Of a DNA stretch of 64,000 nt, positions 25,433 to 33,000 are shown in pieces (within the stretch, counting starts at the first letter, position 1; every line of letters starts with the position of its first letter). The DNA comes from Streptomyces formicae (GTDB lineage: Bacteria; Actinomycetota; Actinomycetes; Streptomycetales; Streptomycetaceae). The stretch spans positions 930,001-994,000 of the forward strand of contig NZ_CP071872.1 of assembly GCF_022647665.1 (NCBI RefSeq), given 5' to 3'. The position numbers and the translations under genes are program-made. The notes beneath the pieces were generated by a model that was not told the origin of the DNA, made no database searches, and saw nothing but the letters and a program-made list of their open reading frames with translations.

Positions 25433-26393
25433 GCGGAGTACGGCTCTGCTGGAGCAGCCGGAGGGGCGGGCCGGGGAGGCGCCCGCCCGGATCCCCCGCG
25501 GGCGGGGGGCGACGGCGCTGGCCGTCGGGCTCGTCAGGACCGCCAGACCGCGGCAGTGGATCAAGAACGTGCTGGTCGTGGCCGCCCCCGCGGCCGCGGG
25601 GGAGCTGGCCTCCCGGCACACGGTCGGTCAGCTGGCCGTCGTCTTCATCCTGTTCACCGCCGCCGCGTCGGCGGTGTACCTGATCAACGACGCGCTCGAC
25701 GCCGAGGCCGACCGGGCGCACCCGGTGAAGTGCCGGCGCCCGGTGGCCGCCGGGGAGGTGCCCGTACCCGTCGCGTACGCCGTCGGGGCCCTGCTCGCCG
25801 CCGCGACGAGCACCGCGGCGGCGGTGCTGTGCAATCCGCTGACCGCCGCGCTGCTGACCGCGTACGTCGTGATGCAGCTCGCCTACTGCGTCCGGCTCAA
25901 GCACGTCCTGGTTGTCGATCTTGCGGTCGTCACGACCGGGTTCCTGATGCGGGCCATGATCGGCGGGGTGGCGCTGTCCATCCCGCTCTCCCGCTGGTTC
26001 CTGATCACCACCGGTTTCGGCGCGCTCTTCATGGTCGCGGCCAAGCGCTACTCGGAGGCCGTCGAGATGGCCGACGCGGACGGTGCGACCCGGGCGCTGC
26101 TCACCTCGTACAGCACCGGATACCTGCGCTTCGTCTGGCAGCTGGCGGCCGGGGTCGCCGTGCTCGGCTACTGCCTGTGGGCGCTGGAGAGCGGCGGCAC
26201 CGCCAACGGCTCACTGCTGCCCTGGCGTCAGCTCTCGGTGATCGCGTTCATCCTCGCCGTGCTGCGGTACGCGGTCTTCGCGGACCGGGGCACGGCCGGC
26301 GCCCCGGAGGAGGTCGTGCTGCGCGACCGGCCGCTCGCCGTCATCGGACTCGTCTGGCTCGCCATGTACGGCATGGCCGTCGTGGACCTGTGA
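25425..26393 (+). CDS. UbiA-type phosphoribosyl-polyprenyl transferase
   Basis: A 322-residue membrane protein of the UbiA superfamily, matching mycobacterial Rv3806c (decaprenyl-phosphate phosphoribosyltransferase), which transfers phosphoribose from PRPP to polyprenyl phosphate. The metal-binding motif is INDALDAEADRAHPVKCRRP (NDxxDxxxDxxHPxKxxRP), and the second region is RFVWQLAAGVAVLGYCLWAL after YSEAVEMADADG. The start RPRQWIKNVLVVAAPAAAGE is characteristic. GTG 25425 overlaps the end of the PAP2 gene, so the two are coupled. This would be the first committed step of polyprenylphosphoryl-arabinose synthesis. Confidence 0.88.
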   Translation: MAERSTALLEQPEGRAGEAPARIPRGRGATALAVGLVRTARPRQWIKNVLVVAAPAAAGELASRHTVGQLAVVFILFTAAASAVYLINDALDAEADRAHPVKCRRPVAAGEVPVPVAYAVGALLAAATSTAAAVLCNPLTAALLTAYVVMQLAYCVRLKHVLVVDLAVVTTGFLMRAMIGGVALSIPLSRWFLITTGFGALFMVAAKRYSEAVEMADADGATRALLTSYSTGYLRFVWQLAAGVAVLGYCLWALESGGTANGSLLPWRQLSVIAFILAVLRYAVFADRGTAGAPEEVVLRDRPLAVIGLVWLAMYGMAVVDL

Positions 26394-26518
26394 CCATAGG
26401 AGGCCACGACGGCCCAGGCACAGCCCCGGCCGGCCATCGGGCCGTACGCAGGCCGGGCCATCGGGCTGCACACCGGGCCAGGCACCGGACCCGGACACCG
26501 TGAGGACAGGCGTACGAC

Positions 26519-27442
26519 ATGGACTGGCTGACCCGACTCCCCGTCATCGGCCCGCTCGTTCAGCGGCTGATGAAGACCCACGCCTGGCGTTCCTACGACA
26601 CGCTCGAACGGGCGCGCTGGACCCGGCTCGCGGCCGCCATCACCTTCATCAGCTTCCTCTCGTTCTTCCCGCTCATCACCGTCGGCGCCGCCATCGGCGC
26701 CGCGCTGCTCAGCCAGGAGCAGCTGCGGAAACTGGAGGACAAGCTCGCCGAGCAGGTGCCGGGCATCTCCGACCAGCTCAACATCGCGGGGCTGGTGGAC
26801 AACGCAGGCACGGTCGGGATCATTGCCGGTGCGTTGCTGCTGCTCACCGGCATCAGCTGGATCGGCTCGATGCGCGAGTGCCTGCGCGTGGTCTGGGGGC
26901 TCGACGACCAGGAGGAGGGCAACCCGATCGTGCGCAAGGGCAAGGACGCGATCGTGCTGGTGGGCCTCGGTGCGGTCGCGCTGGCGTCGTTCGCCGCCTC
27001 GTCCCTCGGCTCCACCGCGGTCGGCTGGTCGGCGGACCGCCTCGGCATCGACCGGGACGGTGCGGGCGGCGTCCTGCTCCAGGCCGCCGCCATCGCCGTC
27101 GCCGTGCTCGCCGACTTCCTGATGCTGCTGTACGTCCTGACGCTGCTGCCCGGGGTGAAGCCGCCGCGCGGCAGGCTGATCGTGGCCGCGCTGCTCGGCG
27201 CGGTCGGCTTCGAGCTGCTGAAGCTGCTGCTCAGCGGCTATATCTCGGGCGTCGCGGCGAAGTCGATGTACGGGGCGTTCGGCGTGCCGATCGCGCTGCT
27301 GCTGTGGATCAACTTCACCGCCAAACTGCTGCTCTACTGCGCCGCCTGGACGGCGACGGAGCCGGCCGCCGAGGCGGAGACGACAGGCCCTAGCGGAGGG
27401 GCAGCCGACGGACCAGATCGGGCAGCGGCCAGCGCCGGTTGA
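26519..27442 (+). CDS. YihY/BrkB family membrane protein
   Basis: A 307-residue inner-membrane protein of the YihY/virulence factor BrkB family with about six transmembrane helices. Family blocks include AITFISFLSFFPLITVGAAI, WIGSMRECLRVVWG and PIALLLWINFTAKLLLYCAA. Function is unknown; transport has been suggested for the family. ATG 26519 follows gaggacagg at a long distance, so the start is moderately supported. The 125-base gap upstream contains short ggccatcggg repeats. Its 3' end overlaps the convergent DD-carboxypeptidase gene by 53 bases. Confidence 0.88.
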   Translation: MDWLTRLPVIGPLVQRLMKTHAWRSYDTLERARWTRLAAAITFISFLSFFPLITVGAAIGAALLSQEQLRKLEDKLAEQVPGISDQLNIAGLVDNAGTVGIIAGALLLLTGISWIGSMRECLRVVWGLDDQEEGNPIVRKGKDAIVLVGLGAVALASFAASSLGSTAVGWSADRLGIDRDGAGGVLLQAAAIAVAVLADFLMLLYVLTLLPGVKPPRGRLIVAALLGAVGFELLKLLLSGYISGVAAKSMYGAFGVPIALLLWINFTAKLLLYCAAWTATEPAAEAETTGPSGGAADGPDRAAASAG

Positions 27443-28691
27443 CCAGGAACACGGCACCGGCGAGCAGCACGAGCACCCCGCCCGTGATGGAGAGCGCGAC
27501 ACCGACACCGCTCGAACCGCTGTGGGAGGCCGTCGAGGCGTTCGCCGGGCCGGGCCGCTCCTTGCCGGCCGCGCCGTCACCGCTTCCCTTCGCCGCGCCG
27601 TCCTGCTGCTCGGAACCGCCCGAGGGGTCGGTCCGCGCGGACTTCGGCGGCACCAGCTCGCCGACCGGTTCGACCTTCCCGGCCGCCTGGAAGCCCCAGT
27701 CGAGGAGGCTGGCGGTCTCCTTGTAGACGGCCTGGCCCTCGTCCGACGACGGGTTCATGACGGTGACGAGCAGCACCCTGCCGTTCCGCTCGGCGACACC
27801 GGTGAAGGTCGCTCCCGCGTGCGTGGTGTTGCCGTTCTTGACGCCGGCGATGCCTGCGTACGGCTCGACGCCGAGGTCGCCGGTGAGCAGCCGGTTGGTG
27901 TTCTGGATCTCGAACGTCTCGCGCTTCTTGCCCGGCTTCTGCTCGCCGGGGAACTTGGCCCGGACGGTCGAGCAGTACTCCCGGAAGTCCTTCTTCTGCA
28001 GTCCGCTGCGGGCGATGAGCGTCAGGTCGTACGCGCTCGACACCTGGCCCGGCTCGTCGTAGCCGTCCGGCGTGACCACTTGGGTGTCGAGCGCCTGGAG
28101 CTCGTCGGCGTGGTCCTGCATGTCCTGGACCGTCTGCGAGACGCCGCCGTTCATCGCGGACAGGACGTGGACGGCGTCGTTCCCGGAACGGAGGAAGACG
28201 CCCAGCCAGAGGTCGTGGACGGAGTAGGTCTGGTTCTCCTTGACCCCGACGAGGCTGCTGCCCTCGCCGACGCCTTCGAGGTCCGTTCTCCTGACCGTGT
28301 ACTCCTCGTCCTTGGACAGCCTGGGCAGGACCGTGTCCGCGAAGAGCATCTTCATGGTGGAGGCGGGGGGCAGCTGCCAGTGCGCGTTGTGGGAGGCGAG
28401 GACGTCACCGCTCTCCGCGTCCGCGACGATCCAGGAACGGCCCGTCAGATTCTTGGGGAGGACGGGCGCGCCGGCCGCGAGTGAGACCTGGGTGCCGGGT
28501 TTGCCGAGCAGAGGGCCGCCCACCGTGGACATGGACGACGGCGGATTCGGCACGCTGTTGTCCTGTTTGTTGCGATTGTCTGTCTTGTCGGCCTTGCTGA
28601 AGTCGGTGACCGCCGTCGCGGGCGCGGCGGTGAGTGCGGGCAGCAACGCGGCGGCAATGACCGTCAATACGGTCTTCTTAAGAGCAGACAC
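27390..28691 (-). CDS. D-alanyl-D-alanine carboxypeptidase
   Basis: A 433-residue serine DD-peptidase (family S11) that trims D-Ala from peptidoglycan stems outside the membrane. A signal peptide (SALKKTVLTVIAAALL, cleavage after TAAPATA) is followed by a linker. The active-site blocks are ASTMK (SxxK), SGND (SxN) and VKNGNTTHAG, the last having KNG where most members have KTG. A C-terminal hydrophobic helix (LSITGGVLVLLAGAVFLV) and basic tail would anchor it. GTG 28691 is chosen from the signal peptide; ATG 28730 in frame is possible. It overlaps YihY tail to tail. Confidence 0.9.
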   Translation of the reverse strand: MSALKKTVLTVIAAALLPALTAAPATAVTDFSKADKTDNRNKQDNSVPNPPSSMSTVGGPLLGKPGTQVSLAAGAPVLPKNLTGRSWIVADAESGDVLASHNAHWQLPPASTMKMLFADTVLPRLSKDEEYTVRRTDLEGVGEGSSLVGVKENQTYSVHDLWLGVFLRSGNDAVHVLSAMNGGVSQTVQDMQDHADELQALDTQVVTPDGYDEPGQVSSAYDLTLIARSGLQKKDFREYCSTVRAKFPGEQKPGKKRETFEIQNTNRLLTGDLGVEPYAGIAGVKNGNTTHAGATFTGVAERNGRVLLVTVMNPSSDEGQAVYKETASLLDWGFQAAGKVEPVGELVPPKSARTDPSGGSEQQDGAAKGSGDGAAGKERPGPANASTASHSGSSGVGVALSITGGVLVLLAGAVFLVNRRWPLPDLVRRLPLR

Positions 28692-28848
28692 GATCGAGAA
28701 AGTACATGGATTTGACGGCGATATGGTCATCGGCACGGTGACCCGCCGTGAACGCCGCCGATACAGCCCATCGCGGGCTCCCCCGTCCGGTGCTCCCGCC
28801 CGGGGACCCCGCCGCACCGGGGTGCCGGATGCCGGTGATACTGAAGAC

Positions 28849-29094
28849 ATGAAGCTCAGCCGCCCGGTCTCCTGGTTCCTGCTCGTGTTCGGGGTGTGGA
28901 GCTGGGTCATCTGGGTCACTTTCGTCAAAAACCTGTGGCAGGACGCCAGCGGGCTCGCCTTCGACGACGCGGGTGATCCCACTGCGTACTTCTGGGTCCA
29001 TCTGCTGCTGGCCATCACGTCCTTTCTCCTGGGGACGGCGGTCGGGGTCATCGGGTTGCGTGGCGTGCGCGCATTGCGCCGCGAACGGGATTAG
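28849..29094 (+). CDS. SCO4848-type small membrane protein
   Basis: An 81-residue protein with two transmembrane segments (WFLLVFGVWSWVIWVTFV and FWVHLLLAITSFLLGTAVGV) and a basic C-terminus RGVRALRRERD. It corresponds, as recalled, to a conserved Streptomyces family named after SCO4848; function unknown. ATG 28849 is 11 bases before the point where similarity to a membrane protein begins, and the upstream extension of the open frame is not protein-like. It ends 11 bases before the metallophosphoesterase gene and is probably co-transcribed with it. Confidence 0.8.
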   Translation: MKLSRPVSWFLLVFGVWSWVIWVTFVKNLWQDASGLAFDDAGDPTAYFWVHLLLAITSFLLGTAVGVIGLRGVRALRRERD

Positions 29095-29105
29095 GGAACG
29101 CTGCC

Positions 29106-30539
29106 GTGCTGCTGGTCGTCCTGCTTGTGGTCGCTGTCGTCCTCGCCCTGCTGACGGGCGTGCACTGGTACGTGTGGCGGCGCCTCGTCCGTGACACGAC
29201 GAGGCGCGGCAGTGCCGCGCGCCGCGCGGGCACCGTGGCGGTGGTCCTGCTGCCGCTCCTGTCGGTGGGGGCGCTGACCTCGGGGCGCGCGGGCGCCCCC
29301 TTCTGGCTCGAACGGATCCTGGCGTGGCCGGGGTACATGTGGCTCGCGACGCTGCTGTATCTGACGCTGGCGCTGGTGGTGACGGAGGCCGTACGGCCGC
29401 TGCTGCGGCGGGCGCTGGAGCGGCGGGCTGATGCACCGTCGGCCGCCGCTGCCGCCGCGGACGACTCCGCCGCCGGGGCGGGCGCCCCCGCCGTCGCGAC
29501 CGCCGCCCTCGCGACCGTCGGCGCCGATGGCGGCACGGACGCCGACCGGCCCGCAGGCGCCGTGGCGACGGCCGTCGCCGCCGACGAGGGCCCGTCGGAC
29601 ACCGCGGACCGGCAGAGGTCCTCGGCGCCTGCGGCCCCGGAGGCGCTGAACGCCTCGGGCCGCCCGGCCGGTTCCGGGGCCACCACCGCCCCGGACGCCC
29701 CCGCGCAGCCGGAGCTGTCGCGGCGGCTCTTCGTCGCCCGCGTCACCGCGGGGGCCGCCGCCGCGGTCGCCGCCGGGACCGTCGGGTACGGGACCTACGG
29801 CGTGCTGCGCGGGCCCCGTGTGAAGCGGGTCACCGTCCCGCTCGCGAAGCTCGCCCGCGGCGTGCACGGTTACCGCATCGCCGTTGTCAGCGACATCCAC
29901 CTCGGGCCGATCCTCGGCCGCGCCCACACCCAGCGGATCGTCGACACGATCAACGCCGCCCAGCCCGACCTCGTCGCCGTCGTAGGCGACCTCGTCGACG
30001 GCAGCGTCGCCGACCTCGGGCGCGCGGCCGAGCCGCTGGCCCGGCTGAAGGCGCGCGACGGGTCGTACTTCGTCACCGGCAACCACGAGTACTTCTCCGG
30101 TGCCGACGCCTGGGTCGACCATGTGCGCGAGCTCGGCCTCACCCCGCTCCGCAACGACCGCGTCGAGATCGCCGGCTTCGACCTCGCGGGCGTCGACGAC
30201 GTCGCGGGCGAGAGCGAGGGCCAGGGCCCGGACTTCGCACGGGCGCTGGGCGACCGCGACCGCGGTCGCGCGGCGGTGCTCCTCGCGCACCAGCCGATCG
30301 TGATCCACGACGCCGTGCGCCACGGCGTGGACCTCCAGCTGTCCGGGCACACCCATGGCGGCCAGCTCTGGCCCGGCAACTACATCGCCGAGCTCGCCAA
30401 CCCGACGGTCGCGGGCCTGGAGCGCTACGGCGACACCCAGCTCTACGTCTCCCGCGGCGCGGGCGCGTGGGGACCCCCGGTCCGGGTCGGCGCCCCGTCC
30501 GACATCACCATCGTCGAGCTCGCCTCCCGGGAGGCGTGA
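29106..30539 (+). CDS. Membrane-anchored metallophosphoesterase
   Basis: A 477-residue protein. The N-terminal 110 residues contain several hydrophobic helices (LLVVLLVVAVVLALLTGVHW first), followed by an Ala/Pro-rich linker of about 80 residues. A twin-arginine-like segment SRRLFVARVTAG precedes a calcineurin-like phosphoesterase domain from about residue 240. All metal-binding blocks are present: VVSDIHLGP, VVGDLVDG, TGNHEYFSG, LAHQP and SGHTHGGQLWP. It resembles YkuE/YaeI-type enzymes, some of which act on UDP-sugars or lipid phosphates. GTG 29106 is the start. It follows the SCO4848-type gene by 11 bases. Confidence 0.88.
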   Translation: MLLVVLLVVAVVLALLTGVHWYVWRRLVRDTTRRGSAARRAGTVAVVLLPLLSVGALTSGRAGAPFWLERILAWPGYMWLATLLYLTLALVVTEAVRPLLRRALERRADAPSAAAAAADDSAAGAGAPAVATAALATVGADGGTDADRPAGAVATAVAADEGPSDTADRQRSSAPAAPEALNASGRPAGSGATTAPDAPAQPELSRRLFVARVTAGAAAAVAAGTVGYGTYGVLRGPRVKRVTVPLAKLARGVHGYRIAVVSDIHLGPILGRAHTQRIVDTINAAQPDLVAVVGDLVDGSVADLGRAAEPLARLKARDGSYFVTGNHEYFSGADAWVDHVRELGLTPLRNDRVEIAGFDLAGVDDVAGESEGQGPDFARALGDRDRGRAAVLLAHQPIVIHDAVRHGVDLQLSGHTHGGQLWPGNYIAELANPTVAGLERYGDTQLYVSRGAGAWGPPVRVGAPSDITIVELASREA

Positions 30540-30602
30540 GGGCCGTCCGCGGACCGGCGGGCGTACGCTCCCGGGCCGTGAGCGGGCTCACCGGCTCCGC
30601 CT

Positions 30603-32147
30603 TCACCGACCGCCGGCCGCCGCGGGTTCGGTGGCAGGCCCCGCGGCTTCGGCGGCACGCCCCGCGGGTTCTGCGGCCGACGCCCGGCCGCCCGCCGGTT
30701 CGCCCCCGCGCCGGGGCGGCAAGGTGACCGTGACCGTGAGGCCCCGGCCCGGCGTGCCGGTCGCCGTCACCGTGCCGGCGTGGGACTCGACCACCGCCTG
30801 GACGATCGACATGCCGAGGCCCGTGCCGGCGCCCGCGCCGTCGGCGCGGAAGAAGCGGTCGAAGATGCGGTCGGCATCCTCCGGGCGCATGCCGGGGCCG
30901 TCGTCGGCGACCGTCAGACGGACTTCGCCGCCCGCGGAGCGGGACAGCCCGACGCGGACCGGAGCCGACTCCTCCGTGTGGCAGCGGACGTTGGCCAGCA
31001 GATTGCCGACGACCTGGCGCAGGCCCTGTTCGTCGCCCTGCACCACCATCGCCCCGGCCGCCCGGACGGTGAGCGGGCGGCGCGGCTGCTGGGCGGCGAG
31101 GTCGTCGGCCGCGTCCCGTACCAGCCGGCTCAGATCGACGGGCCGCAGCCGCAGCCGGGGGCGCTGGTCGAGGCGGGCGAGGGTGAGGAGTTCGTCGACG
31201 AGGCGGCTCATCCGGTCGGCCTCGGCGGTCATCCGGGACAGCGCCCGGTCGCGTTCCGCGGGCTCGCCCAGCATTCCCTTGTCGTACAGCTGCAGATAGC
31301 CGCGGATCGCCGAGAGCGGGGTGCGCAGCTCGTGCGAGGCGTCAGCGACGAAGCGCCGCAGCTGTGCGGCGCTGCGCTCGCGCGTCACGTACGCCGATTC
31401 GACCTGCTGGAGCATGGAGTTGAGGGCGAGCCGCAACTGCTCGATCTCGGTGACCGGGTCATGGCGTCCCGGCACGCGCCGGGTCAGATCGCCCTCGGCG
31501 ATGGCGGACGCCGTCTCCACCATGTCCTCCAGCGGCCGCAGGGTGCGCCGCGCGCCCATCAGAGTGGCCGCCGCGAGCAGGGCGAGCAGCAGCCCGCCGA
31601 AGGCGAAGTCGACCTTGAGGGCGCGCCCCATCGACTGGTGGACGGCCTTGGTGGAGGTCGCCATCAGTACGGTCGTGCCGTCGCCGAGCGAGGCGCCCAC
31701 GGCCCGGTACGGATCGCCGTCGAGCCGCAGCGTGTCGATCGCGTCGGAGCGGGCGAGGGCATGCGGGTCGCCGGCCGCGGCGGCGAGCTCCCGCTGCCGC
31801 TCGGTCGGCGCCATCCCGCCGAAGGTGACCGGGTGCCCTTCCGGGCCGATGGCCACGAAGATCGTCTCGGGGCGCGGCAGGGTTCCGGCACCCGCGTACT
31901 CGGGGAGGAGTTTGTCCCGTATCGAGGCCAGCGCGCTCAGCGACTCGACCTCGTGCAGCGTGAGCGCGGCCCGTTCGAGCCCTTGACGCGAAGCCGTCAG
32001 CTCGCGGTCGATCGCGTCGAGGAGGTAGTGGCGCAGTCCGAAGAGGCTCACGCCGGTCGCTAGCGCGATGCCGAGTGCGAGCAGGACGACGTTGACCAGA
32101 GTCAGCTTGGCGCGCAGCGAGTGCGTCCGGTGCCGGGGAAGCCTCAT
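30603..32147 (-). CDS. HAMP-domain sensor histidine kinase
   Basis: A 514-residue membrane kinase. The first transmembrane segment (LTLVNVVLLALGIALATGVS) is near residue 20, an extracytoplasmic sensor of about 130 residues follows, and the second segment (FGGLLLALLAAATLMG) comes next. A HAMP linker leads to the H-box FVADASHELRTPLSAIRGYL and the ATPase boxes VGNLLANVRCHT, VADDGPGM and GTGLGMSIV. The C-terminus is Ala/Gly/Pro rich. ATG 32147 overlaps the TGA of the response regulator gene, so the two are coupled. The signal sensed is unknown. The divergent MMPL transporter is the natural candidate target. Confidence 0.93.
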   Translation of the reverse strand: MRLPRHRTHSLRAKLTLVNVVLLALGIALATGVSLFGLRHYLLDAIDRELTASRQGLERAALTLHEVESLSALASIRDKLLPEYAGAGTLPRPETIFVAIGPEGHPVTFGGMAPTERQRELAAAAGDPHALARSDAIDTLRLDGDPYRAVGASLGDGTTVLMATSTKAVHQSMGRALKVDFAFGGLLLALLAAATLMGARRTLRPLEDMVETASAIAEGDLTRRVPGRHDPVTEIEQLRLALNSMLQQVESAYVTRERSAAQLRRFVADASHELRTPLSAIRGYLQLYDKGMLGEPAERDRALSRMTAEADRMSRLVDELLTLARLDQRPRLRLRPVDLSRLVRDAADDLAAQQPRRPLTVRAAGAMVVQGDEQGLRQVVGNLLANVRCHTEESAPVRVGLSRSAGGEVRLTVADDGPGMRPEDADRIFDRFFRADGAGAGTGLGMSIVQAVVESHAGTVTATGTPGRGLTVTVTLPPRRGGEPAGGRASAAEPAGRAAEAAGPATEPAAAGGR

Positions 32148-32848
32148 CCCGCAGTCGCCAGTCCGTAGCCGACGCCGCGCCGCGTCATGATCAACGGCGG
32201 TCCCAGTGGGTCGAGTTTGCGCCGCAGATAGCTGATGTACGTCTCGACGACCGTCGATTCGGCCGGATGCTCGTACCGCCACACATGCCGCAGCAGCTGC
32301 TCCCTGCTGACGACCGACCCGGCGTTGCGCACCAGGAACCGCAGCAGCGCGTACTCGGTGGGCGTGAGCTCCGCGCTGCGCCCGCCCCTGCGCACGGTGT
32401 ACGTCGACTCGTCGAGCTCCAGGTCCCCGTGGCGCAGCGGCGGGCGGACCGGCAGCCGGTCGGCGGGCCGGGTGCGGCGCAGCACCGCCCGGACGCGGGC
32501 GACGACTTCGTCCACGTTGAACGGCTTGGTGATGTAGTCGTCGCCGAGGCCGAGCCCGCCGACGACGTCGGCCGGCGCGTCGCGCGCGGTGAGGAAGACG
32601 AGGCCCGTCTCCGGGTGGGAGACGCGCAGTTGGCGGGCGATCTCGCGGCCGTCGCCGTCCGGGAGCATCACATCGATCAGCGCGGCGTCGGGGCGCGTCT
32701 GCCGTACGGCGTCGGCCGCCTCCCGTACGCTTCCGGCCGTCAGCACCTCGAAGCGGTGGTAACGCAGGGCGATGGCGAGGACGTCGGCGATGCTCGGCTC
32801 GTCCTCGACGATCAGCACGGTCGCGGGCGTCGCTGCTGCATCCGTCAT
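32144..32848 (-). CDS. OmpR-family response regulator
   Basis: A 234-residue regulator with an N-terminal receiver (VLIVEDEPSIADVL with acidic pocket, phospho-acceptor Asp in ALIDVMLPDGDG, and Lys in DDYITKPFNVDEVV). A C-terminal winged helix follows (LTPTEYALLRFLVRNAGSVV and VVETYISYLRRKLDPLGPPL). ATG 32848 is used. It is transcribed before its kinase and diverges from the MMPL transporter at 33001. The 152-base divergent gap shows no clear direct repeat of the kind OmpR-family proteins bind. Confidence 0.94.
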   Translation of the reverse strand: MTDAAATPATVLIVEDEPSIADVLAIALRYHRFEVLTAGSVREAADAVRQTRPDAALIDVMLPDGDGREIARQLRVSHPETGLVFLTARDAPADVVGGLGLGDDYITKPFNVDEVVARVRAVLRRTRPADRLPVRPPLRHGDLELDESTYTVRRGGRSAELTPTEYALLRFLVRNAGSVVSREQLLRHVWRYEHPAESTVVETYISYLRRKLDPLGPPLIMTRRGVGYGLATAG

Positions 32849-33000
32849 GTCCCCAGTATCCGTAAGGGGAGCGGCCCCGGGCGGGCCGACGGCTTGGAGT
32901 TCCCTGAGAGTCCGGCCTGCGCCGCCACCCGCCGGCCCTCTCCGTGCCGATCCTGGAGGTCTGGCCCGGGGGACCGACGAAGACGAGAGGGGCAGGAAAC

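Noticed and set aside
26394..26518. Short ggccatcggg repeats before the YihY gene considered as operators
   Set aside because: They are imperfect, unevenly spaced and GC-rich like the background; nothing supports a binding site.
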